Shown in pieces: positions 33,257 to 45,250 of a stretch of 64,000 nucleotides of DNA. The notes below the pieces were generated by a model, which was not told the origin of the DNA, did no database searches, and worked only from the letters and a program-made list of their open reading frames with translations. The translations under genes and the position numbers were made by a program. This DNA is from Ascarosepion bandense (lineage: Eukaryota > Mollusca > Cephalopoda > Sepiida > Sepiidae): the NCBI GenBank assembly GCA_037127315.1, contig JBBBDQ010000330.1, forward strand, positions 2,397,001 through 2,461,000. The letters run 5' to 3'. The number at the start of each line of letters is the position of its first letter. Positions within the stretch are counted from its first letter, which is position 1.

Positions 33257-33449
33257 GTACTTGGTTGTCTGCCCTTGGACTCAACCATAATTTATACTCA
33301 TGTCAAAGATTAAGACAAGTGAAAATCTGGATACAAGCGCAAAATTATGTTGCCTGGTGATTTGGAACTAATTTATCCGACCGACTTTACGTATACTCCA
33401 GAGATTCATTTACTCACACGTGAAATAGACGAGAAAAAAATCGCAACTA

Positions 33450-33938
33450 CCAAGGTAAGAAGGAAAGAGACGAAAGAGGTTAAGAGATGAAAGAGAAGAA
33501 GAGTGTACTGGATTGTTATGTGATGTCTGATCTTCGATACGGCAGCGAATGCTAGACAATTTTATTAAAGATGAAGCAACTTAAATGTGGTCCTACAGAA
33601 GGATGCTAAGGATGCCATGGACGAAGCACGCGAGCAATGACGAGGTTTTGTAGAGAATGGGCACAAAAAAGAACCTGATACTTAACATCAGGAAAAGACA
33701 GCTGAAATTCTTGGGACATGTAATGAGGAAGGAGGGCTTGGAGAACCTGATGCTCACCGGATGGATAGAGAGAAAGAGGGAGAAGGGAAAGCAGCGCACG
33801 ACATACCTGATAAACTTAAGCAAATGAATGGTGGAGGGGAGTTGAGTGGAATAACAGAAGAAGTATTAGAAGAATAGGAAGAAGTGGAGGGCCATGATCA
33901 CCTACGCCCTAAAGGGACATGGCACATAGAAGACGAAG
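33450..33938 (+). pseudogene. Family B retrotransposon 3' fragment
   Basis: Plus strand: KKSVLDCYVMSDLRYGSEC, WSYRRMLRMPWTKHASNDEV with shifts, KRQLKFLGHVMRKEGLENLM, LTGWIERKREK and the AMITYALKGHGT tail followed by agaagacgaagaa. 5'-truncated; stops throughout. Confidence 0.8.
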
Positions 33939-34287
33939 AATTTGTATTTGTTTCACTTTCTGAAAAAAATATTTTCACATTCTTTTTCTGTAAATATATA
34001 GATAAATTAATTTTCTCTCGAAAAATTATACATGTCCTTGTTCGTTTTCATCAATGTTACTATATCGCGGCTATGGTAATGCTATATTGGAAAAGTAGGG
34101 TAAAAGTTATCTCCACCAAGCCATTTCCGTATATATTTCTTCATTTTAATAAATACTGAACTTTTGTGGACAGGAAAAACTAATATCACTTATGCCTTGA
34201 ATAAATTTACCTATACATAAAAATAAAAAGTGCTTACATTTTGTTTTGACTTAAGATTCATATATTTTAATTAAGATCCGTATATTT

Positions 34288-34590
34288 TGAACGTTGTGGT
34301 GCAGTGGATATCGGTTTGGAACGAGAAAGGCAAGGTTGAATTCCAGTCGAATTCGTTGCATTCACTTACGCACAAATAAAATTGAGAAAGGTATTGATCC
34401 GTCACTTCTCCTTCCAGCCATGGGTTAAATAGCTGGGAAGATTGGGTTCTATAGCCTTGGTTGGCAACAAGTCTCCCGCAGAAATTAATGGAAACCTACT
34501 GCGGGAAAATCTTCTGCCCAGTCAGTGATGTCTCTTTCAAGACATGATCACCCAAACGCGTATCACGTATGACACTTAACTGAGTGACAT
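34288..34590 (+). mobile_element. tRNA-derived SINE
   Basis: A-box-like gttgtggtgcagtggatatc, a weakened B box (ggttgaattccagtc), acttacgcacaaataa, gggttaaatagctgggaaga, caagtctcccgcag and the end ctctttcaagacatgatcac with cacgtatgacacttaactga. Near full length. Confidence 0.85.
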
Positions 34591-35078
34591 ATTTTGAACA
34601 AAGGTCAATATAACTATATAATGAATAAATGTGCGCATGCTTTGAATAAAGGTTTATATATTTTTAATATGTATCTGATTTTTTCGAATGAAGGTCCATA
34701 TATTTTAATTACGATCTAGATATTTTGAATAAAACCATTTTATACTAAAGATATATACATTTGAAATAAAAGTGTTCATGTCTCGAATATTTTCAAATTG
34801 GCAAAATATTTTCAATGATTATCCACATAGAGAAGATAGGTTCGCCGTCGTTTTGTTCACAATCCCTCATGTAGTAAGTGACTTACCCCATTCATATCAG
34901 AATAGACTTTGCACTCAGAGTTGTCAGGATGAAAGGCTGACTTGAAGTGACCTTCTGACCGAGAGTGGAGACCCACGATTCAGCCGTTATTTTCATGGTA
35001 CTTCAACTCTATACTTCTAACGTCTCCGCCTAAACCCTGAAATTTTATTTACTATTTATTTTTCCTCAATAACAGTGA

Positions 35079-35182
35079 AGGGATTCGCTCCTCACCCCGT
35101 TCACACTCTTCTCCGGTCTTTTGAACAGGAGTTGACGTTTATCACTTGTTTCCTGTTTAGGATTAAATTTATAGTTTCTTCT
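35079..35182. repeat. Dispersed repeat shared with 53018-53112
   Basis: Both share ttcgct, a ctcc-rich stretch, gaacaggag or taacaggaa, then tttatcacttgtttcctgtt or tttattccttgtttcctgtt. Family unknown. Confidence 0.6.
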
Positions 35183-35861
35183 CATTTTCTTTAGTTCCCC
35201 CACCCCGCTAAGTAATCACTTGCTTCTCATTGGTCATCCTTCTGATGAAATTATTTTAAAAAATAATGATATTTAGAAATATTAATGACTATAACGTTGG
35301 CGCTCATGGCTTGGAAAAGTTCTCTGTCAACTGAATTATGTTGTTTTTTCAAGTGGCTTTGAAAACGTTTCAAAATAAATAATTCTAGTGGGAGGTAACC
35401 CTTTCTTTTCCTAACTACAACCTTACGAGTTATATATACATATATTTACTTTTATTTCTTTTTATTTTTTTATTTTTTTGTATACAAAAAAAACATCAGT
35501 CTGGCATTTTTATTGCTACTCATACTTCTTTTTTTGTTTGTAAAGAGTTATCTTTAAGCCCCCGCCATTTATAACCCTGTCACTTCAAGGAATACTTATC
35601 CTACGTCGCAAGGACCATATCTTTGCCACCATTATTCACTTCACGATCACTGGGGTCCGGAATGTCTTACAGCACTGTAAGGTGGCAATTTTTGACAGGA
35701 TTTTTTATCCGACTTTATTTCTTATTTAAAAAATCCTTTAAATAAATGCTGTTTATGTTTCAGGCAAGAAACTGAAGCCAGGTGACAACTTTGTAGAAGT
35801 CCCTACTAGAAAAACAGCCTTTCTTTAATAGATAACTCCAACCCTGATTGGCAGGCTGGTC

Positions 35862-35950
35862 TCCATGGCCCAACTGGTAGAGGCACACTTTGACTTTAAA
35901 TAGTGGTTTCCTAATGTGGGTGCAGGTTCGATTTCCTGTTGGAGGCACAT
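35862..35950 (+). mobile_element. tRNA-like sequence (SINE head or tRNA relic)
   Basis: tggcccaactggtagaggca matches a pol III A box and gcaggttcgatttcctgttg a B box, ending in ggaggcaca. The acceptor-like flanks (ctccatgg and ttggaggc) do not form a clean tRNA stem, so a functional tRNA is unlikely. Confidence 0.5.
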
Positions 35951-36837
35951 TTTTTTTCTCAATTTAGGCCGGTTGTTATTAATTTCTCCGTTTAATAAAT
36001 TAAAAATAAAAAGAAGAACTCAAACACGTAGTAGGCATCTATTTATCTTGCGAGATTAAGGTATCACCCTGTCTGGTCAAAATTCAGTCCTTTGGTAGTG
36101 AGGCTGGAGTGACCACTTCAGGACATAGGTCTGGACGATTATATATAGAGGCAGTGCACCGCTCAGACTACATACCTTCCTTCATCTCAGCAGTACCGAC
36201 AAGATCAAAAGAAATACAGCGCGTTACATTTAAAAATGGTGCAACTGCAGTAGTTACCGGAAAGTTGCCATGTTCGGGGTTCTACTCAGGGTTTTCTGTC
36301 TAGATTTAATTTCATAGCTTTCCCCGAGTTTGGATGTGACAGCAAGGTAGCGGATGTTTAAAATCAGGGTTTTTCTCTTCCTAGATGGACTGTCTTCTTG
36401 GGTTGTCGACCCCTATCTACCCGAAGTAGCTGGTTATGAGGCTCCAGTCTACCGCCTTCGCCTATTCCCGGCTTGGTGAATTGTTGACAAAGACTATTTG
36501 AGAAGCATGCCACGGAAGCATTTTATAGACAATGGGTTTTTATAGACTCTCTATCACCTACGGCTATGACAAACTTTGGAACATATATAATGTACGTAAA
36601 TAAACATTATATATATTTACGCCTTTTAGAAGTTCACAAAAAGTACGTTCTTTTTTTTTTTCAAATGTGTACTTAAACGTTAGGAAAATGAAAAAAATAG
36701 AAAGCAAAATTACGAAATAGTATATAAATAAACAAACGCAAATATCGAAAAGTTTGTTAGTTAAAAAAAAAAGATTGCAGAACAAAAATGAAAATATAAA
36801 TAAGAATTTAATCGGAAAAACATCACATTTTTGAGGC
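35951..36837. other. Unexplained segment
   Basis: A less AT-rich stretch at 36050-36480 (with gctggagtgaccacttcagg and cccctatctacccgaagtag) looks like a repeat body but matches nothing else in the window. Its closeness to the tRNA-like head at 35862 allows a SINE body reading. No coding feature. Confidence 0.4.
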
Positions 36838-37510
36838 TAACCACGAGTCGACCCATTTTTTTCCTCGTATAGCGGTCGTTTTTTCTTCAATGCTCGCCTC
36901 AAACGCATCAACTGTAGTTGATAGCGATGTCCCGTGATGGTTTTGGTCGGTGTGAGCAGCTCATGATAAACTACACCAAGCTGATCCCACTAAATGCAGA
37001 GTAGAAGCTTCGAACCATGTATATTCGGCTTTGCCAGCAATGTTATTGCATGGCAGGGTTTACCCACGATCTTATACGCTTAGAGTTATCGTAGTATATT
37101 CAATTTTCATTGATGGTCACGATACGATGTAAAAAACTTTGTTTTTCTGTCGTTGAAGCAGCTGTTCGCACATGACAAGACGCCACTCGTACGGCATCCA
37201 ATGTCCTTGCTTTTGAATCATTCCTAATGCTTTTAAACGTTTCGAAATTATTGTGTGCTTGCGCCTGACAGGAACTATCATAAAGTAATAACTCCAATTT
37301 TTTGTCTTCAAACTTTTTCGGCGAGTCAGAGCGTTATCTTCAACATCAAATCATTATTTTTGAAGCGTTTAAACCAATCTCTGCATGTTGTTTCTGACAA
37401 ACCATGATCACCGTAACTCTCAAGAAGAATTCTGTGTACTTCAGCTGCAGATTTTTTTTAACAAAATTCCCCGCAAATACACTTTCTTTGGCACAAAATC
37501 CGACATGTTT
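36838..37510 (-). pseudogene. Mariner transposase relic 2, 5' half
   Basis: Minus strand from 37506: MSDFVPKKVYLRGILLKKSA, AEVHRILLESYGDHGLSETT, CRDWFKRFKNNDLML (helix-turn-helix). A deletion then skips the GRP linker. Next come RNDSKARTLDAVRVASCHVR-like and MCEQLLQRQKNKVFYIVS segments, a YYDNSKR-like patch after the lost first Asp box, a GVVYYELLTPTKTITGHRYQ segment and RRALKKK at about 36880. It ends before the second Asp region. Different subfamily from relics 1 and 3. Confidence 0.75.
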
Positions 37511-37759
37511 AATGCTAAGAATAACACTTTAGTGAAATGACATACACTGAATTGCTAGCTTGCTTATAGTACTTCCTTATAGATCAGAAACTACACGCCA
37601 CATGTTGGAAAACAGCGAGAACTTATTCGAGGTCCTTATCATATACAAGGCTACAATTTTTGGAATATTCAACTAAAAATTGTTAGCGAACTGATTTTGC
37701 ATAACGAACATATAAAGCATCGCACGTAAGAAGGCAGTATTTTTACTAAGCTTAAAGTG

Positions 37760-38014
37760 TCCTGCATGTGCGGGTGGTGCAATCAGGGAATCGAAATCGA
37801 ACGCATGATACCCTTGGGAAAGGTATTAATTCAACTCTTAGCCCCATCAGTTATGGCTTGAATAGCAGGACAGAGTTGGTCCTATAGCCTTGGTTGGCAA
37901 CCAGTGTACCATTGAAAGTAACGGCAGTCTACTGTGGGAATTTTTCCTTCAAATCAATTATGAATCGAAAAGAAGAGACATGATTACCCAAGCGTGCAGC
38001 ACGCATGGAACCTA
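37760..38014 (+). mobile_element. tRNA-derived SINE, diverged head
   Basis: Head degraded (gtgcgggtggtgcaatcagg). The body matches: cccttgggaaaggtattaat, tagcaggacagagttgg, accagtgtaccattgaaag and the end gacatgattacccaagcgtg, cagcacgcatgg. Confidence 0.75.
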
Positions 38015-40025
38015 AGGAAAGACCTTAGTTTACATGACTATTTATATGGTTCAACATATATTACTGTATTATAATATACTGTATAAATTATATGTGTGAC
38101 GAGCTTGTTCGTTGCTGTTTCAACTCTCTCCTAATTTTATTTGCATACATTCTTACAGACACTCATTCCTCGGCATTGTTTTTACTAGGATTTTTCAAAG
38201 ACGTTTTCTGTTAATTAAAAAAATATTCTGTGCAAAATGAGGCGATAAATTGTAATTTTTAAAAATGTAATTTGAATTAAGTTTATAATTTCAAACTAAA
38301 TGCAAGGTTGCATTGTAATTTTACTGTTTTGATTAAAATTGTTATTCCTTTGTCTATTTATAATTATACATAACTAGTATCATTAAAAATGAAAAAAGTT
38401 TTAATAGTCAAAAAAAAGAAAAAAAAGAAAAGAAATGACTCCATGGTGGCATTTAATGGAAGTAAGTTTTCTTAGTAGACAGATGGAATTAAATTTATAT
38501 TAGCAAATTTTTGCCCAGTCTATAAGTATTGCATATTAAAAATAAGCAAAATAGAATTGTCAGTAGTTAGGAATTAAGGCGAGTGTTGCGAACTGATAGA
38601 ATATGTCTATTGCGTGGATGATGTAAATAATTTTGTCAAAACCAATATATTGCGCATTAGAAAGAAAGAGATCATCATAAAGTTAACACAAACATTATTT
38701 ACAGAGAACAGTGAAATATAAATTGCATTCGAAATGATTTTACTATAGAAAACATTTCAAATTATTTTATTATGCTTTGATAATTGTTTTAATGTAGAAA
38801 TGCTGTGAAAATAAGGCACATGATTGACAGAGATCAGGAATTAAAGCAAGCGTTACAGGAAGAAACAATTTGGTTGTCGTATCAATAATTAACATGTGGC
38901 GAAACTAAAACTATAAAGGTGACAAGTAATGTTCTAAAATAAATATTGCAGATTTCAGTAATTTGTTGTTTAAAGCCTGAAAGAATACTGGATAGCGCCG
39001 ACACTGCAAAGAGTACCTTTGAGTATCACTTGAAGAGATCGAGATCATCTGACCAATGAACGAATATACGGGAACTATGATCAGACATCAAAGATTATAC
39101 GGAAACCAGTATCAGACATCAAAGAACATCGTCAGATCTAAAATGCAATGCTGAAGAACTAAAGAGGAAATTGTTAGTGATGTTTTTTTTTTTGCGGACA
39201 GCGGTGGGAGCCTACGCAAGGAAAACTTAGCAGAAGGCGACAAACCAAGAACTATATCAAGCAGATTTGTAACGATATGAATTGAAATCCTTCTGACCGG
39301 CCGAATACGATAAACAATAGAATTGAATGGCGACAGAGACTCACGGAAATCTTTGCGAGCAGTTCGACCAGATGATGGCGATATTGTATTAATAAAAATG
39401 GCATCCTTAGTGCAATGTTATTGATAGTTTGCTTTTGACTCCGGAAGTGACGACTAACGTAAGTATTCATCTTCTGATAGACTAACATTGAATAATCAGG
39501 GTCTACAACAGGAGACAGTAGTGTCCCTTAAGATCAAAGTCAAATTGGAAAGAAAACAATTAGCTTTTTGTATTTTCTTTAACTACAAAAGATATGGGCA
39601 TTGATCTTTTCTATTGCTGACTGTTTCAAAAGTTTCACGGCATCACTGACCTCGCTCAATCTGTCAACTTGCCTAACCTACATCCTTCCATAAAATCAAG
39701 TTGTAGCAATTTCTATTTTCGGCCGCGTTTAATTTGTGCTTAATTGAGTTGCACAGATCGATGGACTTATTAATTGTGTTGCACAGATCGATAGACTTAT
39801 TACACGTTTTAATCTTCTTGTGTCGCTATGTTAGACGCTATTCTTCCAGTCAGTAACAAATATTTTTTCTACCTCTCTTCCTTTTCATGATACTATTCAT
39901 TTCTTCTTCTTCTTCTGCTGCTGCTGCTACTGCAGCTGGTTCTGTCCACCTTACTTTCCTTGATTCTTTTCGATTAGTTTTCCGTTCTTATCCTTTTTCG
40001 TTTAAATATATACTATTTTAATATT
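38015..40025. other. No recognised gene
   Basis: AT-rich. A direct near-duplication is visible at 39743-39799 (gagttgcacagatcgatgga and gtgttgcacagatcgataga), and a short (TTC)n-(TGC)n run lies at 39901-39930. No coding feature. Confidence 0.5.
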
Positions 40026-40029
40026 TATA

Positions 40030-40504
40030 ATTGACTAGCAGTATAGCCCGGCGTTGCTCGGGTGTAATGAAAGCTTTAAAACTAATCCATGGTCATGGAG
40101 CTCAGACTCTTTGGACGTTGGCACGAAAGACTAAAAAGTTTCTAGTTAAAGCGAAACCGTAGACTGAAAGAAAAATGAATGGATGTAAGTCAAATTTTGA
40201 TTTTCTGGTATCGATTTATATATATATATATATATATATATTATCAAATTTTCTGCACTATTGTAAGAACTGAAACCTTGAAACTTCTGAATATCGTTTC
40301 TTATGTCTTTGTCTATGAGTGTATCAAATTTGATTAAAATCGGACCACTCCTTCTATAACCCGACTTTTTCGATACTCGATTTTCGATATTTATTAGGGG
40401 TACCTCGACACAAAACCTAGCTAAGAACACTCGCAGACGCTTATAGTACAACTGTGTAAATTTTCAAGAAAATCAGTTCAGCCGTTTCGGAGTTTATAGG
40501 TAAC

Positions 40505-40564
<60 letters not shown>

Positions 40565-40600
40565 ACAAAGTTCCATTTATAAATAAGTTTAGATAGATAC
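40030..40600 (+). mobile_element. Dispersed repeat ending in a CA microsatellite
   Basis: Starts with agtatagcccggcgttgctc ggg, and ends with cagttcagccgtttcggagt, ttataggtaacgg, a long (CA)n at 40507-40560 and agttccatttataaataag. This head/tail layout, with a short tandem repeat just before a fixed terminus, is common in invertebrate genomes. A TA run is at 40219-40240. The copy at 47410-47640 has the same tail plan with (CAGA)n. Superfamily not assigned. Confidence 0.55.
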
Positions 40601-40997
40601 AGAATTAAGCCAAGTGTTAATTCCAGAATAGTTTACGATCAGTATAACGTAACTGGCTCGAAATAAAAATTTTGCGTCTTATATTTAGTGAAAAACCGTA
40701 TTATCTATCCTTCCAACCAAATAAATGCAATAAACTAATGGTATTCGTACAAAAATATACTGAATATTAGGAATGAAGAATTCATGCATTTTACTGAAGC
40801 ATTACAGCAAACAGGTTAAAAGCCTTATTCAATTGTTTCTTTACAAGATTATAAAAGGAAGATGTGAGATAATAAAAATAAGTGAACAAACTATAATAAA
40901 ATATTAAATTATTTACCATATTGTAAAGATTATTTTGGTTATCGTTGTATTCAAATTCTAAAATAAAAAATTGCCTTGGGAGGATATGGTAATAACA

Positions 40998-41192
40998 GTG
41001 TCGAGCGAGAGAAAGAGCGAGTGAGTGAGAGAGGGCGAGAGAAAAAGTAAGAGAAACTGAGTCAGTGAGATGAAAAGTGGTGTGAGAGAGAGAGAGTGAG
41101 TGAGTGAGTGAGAGAGAGAATAGTTGAGAAAGTGTGAGAGTGAGTGAGTGAGTGCGTGTGTGAGAAAGAGAGAGACAGAGACAGAGACAAAA
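40998..41192. repeat. GA-rich purine tract
   Basis: Long GAGA/GTGA-rich run. The 144-codon minus frame across it (Leu/Ser/His/Thr-rich) is a low-complexity artefact. Confidence 0.9.
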
Positions 41193-41218
41193 CGACCTTT
41201 TGGGGGCCTGATTAAACT

Positions 41219-42345
41219 TTGTCAATGGATGAACTTATTCTATTACCCTTTCTTTTATTCATTAGAAAAATATCCAGCAAATTTGTGTTACCCTTAGATC
41301 TCAAAGTAATCCCAATCGGCATCCAAAACTTTTTACCAACGTGCCAAGAGCTGCGCAATGCAAGGGCGATAAAATCAAGTGTTTTGGACGCAAATAAGTC
41401 TGTGAGCGTCTGCAGCATTTGCGAAGGATTTTCTAAGTAGGTGGTTGTCCATGGAATAGAAGAGGTGATAATCTTTTCATTCAAGATCCGTGAGTAAGGT
41501 GGATGCCACAGTTTCTCCCATCCGTGTCACCGTATAGTATTCTTGCCATCTCGCGTCGGGTGGTACCTGACGTTGTCATGGAGGAACAGTATAATCATGT
41601 GATTAACCAATACGTCTCCTTCAGCGCCTGTTGCACACTTTCTAGCTGCTGTGAGTACAAGTTACTCGTTGTTGCTTGTTTTCTCCCGACAGTGTGAGTG
41701 GTACCCAATTGATCAACTTTTAGGCCTTCCCTATGCGGTGCGGGTATTAATTCAACTCTTCGACTGTTTCATCAGAAACCTGGATGCATTCGACAAGCTT
41801 ACCACAGTTTTAGCTATTGTTTTCCTTCATGACTGCCTTCAGAGCGCCATCATCCACAACTTGTGGCCGATCACTGCTAGTTTTATCACAAACTTTTAGT
41901 TTGGTTTGGTTTGGTTTGTTTGTTATACCAGCATATCAACCCTCTTAGGTCATTTAATACGAACATCGGATTTTTATTCAATAATATTTTAGTAAAGCCT
42001 TTCGAGCGCGTACGCTCGGGCAAAAATTCCCCGTATCCTCTGCATACGCATGGTCGGGCTCTCGTCTTTACCCCAGACACGGTTGCTCTTCGCCATAGCC
42101 TCGTCTAGATTCCTCCCAGCCCGAAGGGAGAGAGTCTGAAAAGGATATAGTTTTGATTCACTTTCATATTGCAAAGAGACAGATCTCTCGACGTGAATTT
42201 CTGAAAGCAATGCCTGGCGGTGTGTTCACTCACTGCATTAGCCCCAAATGTTTGACGTATTTGGCGACTTGACGTGGCTCCGGATAATCCATCTTAAAAT
42301 CATAAAACAGACAAATCCGAAAGAGCTGCTTTGACACTGCCACGT
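41219..42345 (-). pseudogene. Mariner transposase relic 3, interrupted and internally deleted
   Basis: Minus strand. The 5' part (42345-42160) aligns with relic 1: helix-turn-helix region, RHCFQKFTSRD-like. A retroposon insert follows (41892-42157). Then come the DGRPQVVDDGAL-like and DETVEEL-like segments to about 41700, a jump over the first Asp region, LFLHDNVR (second Asp), HPPYSRIL where SPDLAPSD is expected, and an open C-terminal frame (41484-41212) with SALRSSWHVGKKFWMP. The catalytic core is lost. Confidence 0.8.
41892..42157 (-). mobile_element. Retroposon with (CCAAA)n tail inserted in mariner relic 3
   Basis: Minus strand: begins near tatccttttcagactctctc, runs through gaggctatggcgaagagcaa and acgagagcccgaccatgcg, and ends tattaaatgacctaagaggg, ttgatatgctgg and (CCAAA)n. 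It is bounded by ctagttttatcac on one side and atagttttgattcac on the other, which fit an imperfect target duplication. It splits a mariner relic whose uninterrupted relative is at 3430-4560. No clear tRNA boxes; it could be a SINE or a LINE-end-derived retroposon. Confidence 0.65.
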
Positions 42346-42518
42346 TCCCTCGCCGCTGATTGAGCTGTGACTGATGTGTGTACTAAACGAACCTGCATTG
42401 GTCAGGAGCAATACACCAGAACCACTGGCATGTAGTGCACTCATTTGCGTATCATTGATCACTTCTTCTTGCATGACGTAAGGACTCTTTAGTTACCTTA
42501 TAGAAAGAATGTGCAGAT

Positions 42519-42605
42519 GTCCGTTGTGGTACAATGGACATCAAATCAAAATTAAAAATCGGAGAGTGGAGTTCGAATTTCAGATGAATTTTCAGATGAA
42601 TCTTT
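42519..42605 (+). mobile_element. SINE head fragment
   Basis: gtccgttgtggtacaatgga (A-box-like) and ggagttcgaatttcagatg (B box). The SINE body does not follow. Confidence 0.5.
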
Positions 42606-42687
42606 TCTCTCCCTGTAACCCCCTGTACACTAGTGGCGTCCCGCCTTGCTTGGAGTAAAATGATTAAGAAAAAACTAGAAAAAAAAC

Positions 42688-42950
42688 AACTTATATCCAT
42701 GAAGAGACAGAAATTCTAAGACACGTAATAAGGAAATAAGGCTTGAAGAATATGACACTCACGCGGTATTAAAAGCAAGAGGGTGAGATGTAAATATCAA
42801 ATAATCAAGCCAACTAGTAAATGGATGACGGAACATGGACTGGGACAGATAGTAAAAGAACAACATTGCTAAGAACTATAACGGATAAAATGTTTTGAAG
42901 ACACATGATCTCCCTTGTTCAAAATGGGACATGGTACAATAAAAGAAGAA
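42688..42950 (+). pseudogene. Family B retrotransposon end fragment
   Basis: Plus strand remains of KRQKFxRHVIRK, xLEEYDTHAV, SSKWMTEHGLGQI, and the tail around tgggacatggtacaataaaa gaagaa. Diverged, no frame. Adjacent to the SINE head fragment. Confidence 0.65.
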
Positions 42951-42954
42951 AAGC

Positions 42955-43660
42955 AATGAAACTTTACTGAAATAGTTAGCGTTACATGTTCTTTCTACAC
43001 TATAAATTCATAATTGTAAAACTTTCCCAGCGTACTTGCCATAAATATTAATATCTCATTGCACGATGAAAATTTCACATTACCTACTGTTAAACGTGAT
43101 CATAATTATACGGTCTACAAAACAAATATCAACAAATTTATTGAGAAGTGCACAACTCTTTTAGACGCTCCAACGAATTTAACTGTATGCAATAGCAATT
43201 GAATTGTTTGTAAGTTAGGTATTTCAGAAATAACATTAGGTCCGAGGGTTACATGGCGCAGTGCATCAAATGTTTATCAAATCCTATTTTGTCGCCTCTG
43301 TGAGTTAAAATCTTGTGTCTGGTTGTGTTAAAACATTCCATGCTGTCGTTAAACGAAACAATGATGAGTTCTTATTCATTGGTGAGTATTAACCGATATG
43401 AAAAGCGGAACAAGCTATCTCTGGGGTTTAAATAAAATGTTCAGCGCAGTATTGAGAATGTTACGGACAAACAGCTGGAGAAGGCTGGAAAGTACAGTGG
43501 TCGAAACGTTGAAAATATCACAACATAGATAAGCAGGCTGGTTCAAACAGTAAAGAGTATAATAGTAATCTAAAATAAAATATGGAAAAATTATTTCAGT
43601 TTGAATTTATGGGATGAGAAGTTATTATTTACTGTTTGTCTAATACGCTCACATTTTATG
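42955..43660. other. No recognised gene
   Basis: AT-rich. A weak tRNA-like patch at 43245-43330 (gttacatggcgcagtgcatc) lacks a convincing B box. Confidence 0.4.
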
Positions 43661-43667
43661 ATATAAT

Positions 43668-43700
43668 GTTTCAACAGCTGTACTCTCCCGCTGTCATCAG
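43668..43700 (-). ncRNA. Hammerhead-like motif with exact CTGATGA and GAAAC boxes
   Basis: Minus strand: CTGATGA, stem CAGC...GCTG around an 11-nt loop, TT, GAAAC. Of the motifs in this window only this one keeps both core boxes exactly. After GAAAC, ACATT and AATGT could pair as a third stem, but the base after the expected U is G, which hammerheads do not cleave, and no first stem was found. Catalysis is therefore doubtful. Confidence 0.4.
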
Positions 43701-43704
43701 CTTT

Positions 43705-44045
43705 CTGTCGATTGAGGTAACCATGATAGAATTTTTTAACTAAAAACATTATCTAATCTACGATGTAGCCTGTTGTCGTTCCGGTGTCCACATATAGGTA
43801 TATCTAGGCTTGTTCTTTATTTTTTTATTACTGTTTAGATACCGATAGTTCTGTTTCCATAAAGTTTGAATCTGTATTACTTGGCACAAGGATTGGACTC
43901 AAAATTACTTTGCCATCAAACTTACCTCAATTATTATTAGCTTTATGTGCAAATGTCTAACATTATCATTATCATTTTTTATTATAGAAATTCTAAAAAT
44001 GCATTTGAGGTTCACACAGATTTAAACTGTTTGAGTTTACGTGTT
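43705..44045. other. No recognised gene
   Basis: AT-rich; nothing supported. Confidence 0.5.
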
Positions 44046-44049
44046 TACT

Positions 44050-45250
44050 TTTCTAGACAGAGAATCAAAAACGTGAATTGGTAGTGTCTTGGAAGTTGGA
44101 AATTGTATCGGAAGTGAATCGGAATTAGGAACATATATCGAAAGTGAGTCGAAAGATGAAGCACTAGATAGATTAGAAGTGAATCAGAAGAAAGGATAAG
44201 TACCGAAACATAAAAAAAGAGACGGGAACAGGGATCAGATAGAATTAGAAGGAGAAAATAATTAAGTTTAAAAAAGAATGTTCCAAAGAATATGTATTGG
44301 TGAATCAAAATTCGAAAATATACCGAAAGTGAATGGAAAATTTAAAATGTATCGAAGGTGAATCGAAAGTAAGAACATATATCAGAAATGAATCGACAGT
44401 CGAAAATAAACCGGACGTGAATCTAAAGACGAAAATGTATCGGAAGTGAAACAAAAGAAGAAAGTGTATCGGTAATGAATGGAAAGCAAGAATATGTAAC
44501 AGAAATGAATCAAAAGCAAGAACATATATCAGAAGTGAATCAAAATTCGAAATGTATCAGAAGTTAATCGAAACCAAGAATGTTTCGGAAATTAAAAGCA
44601 AGAACATGTATCTGAAGTGAAACGAAAGCTAAAACAAGAACCGGAAATTAATTAAAAGCAAGAAAAAGAATCGGAAACCAATCGAAAGTCGAAAATGTAT
44701 CGGAATGAATTAAAAGAATTAAAAGATGAAAATGTATCAGAAGTGAACCGTAAATCGAAAAATGTATCAGTAGTGAATTAAAAGCAAGAACATATATCGA
44801 AAGGGTATCGAAGGCAAAACATGTATCGGAAGTGAGTCGGAAATGTATCGTAAAAGACTTAAAAATAAAAAAATGTTTCGGAAATTAATTGAATATGGAA
44901 AAGGTACGGAAGGGAATCGAGTGCAAGAAGATATATTGGAAATGAATCGATAGTCGAAAATGTATCAGAAGTGAATCAAAAGTTGAAAAAGTGCAAGAAC
45001 ATATATCGATAGTGAATTGAAAGTCGAGAATGTAACAGAAGTGAATCGAAAGTCGAAAATGTATAGGTAGTGAATCGAAAGCAAGAACATGTATCGGAAG
45101 TGAATCAAAAAATCGAAAATGGATCGGAAGTGAACCGAAAGCAAGAACAAGAATCGGAAAAGAATCGACAGCAAAAACATCAATCAGAGGTGAATCAAAT
45201 GTTGAAAATGTATTTGATGTGAATCGAAAGACGAAAATGTATCGGATGTA
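44050..45250 (+). repeat. 29/30-bp minisatellite, block 1
   Basis: Diverged tandem units built on atgtatcggaagtgaatcga followed by aagtcgaaa (29 bp) or aagcaagaac (30 bp). The two unit types alternate irregularly. Minus-strand frames rich in FRFTSDTFS-like residues are by-products of the repeat. Confidence 0.9.

Noticed and set aside
40791..41225. 144-codon minus frame rich in Leu, Ser and His
   Set aside because: Runs through a GA-rich tract; no domain.
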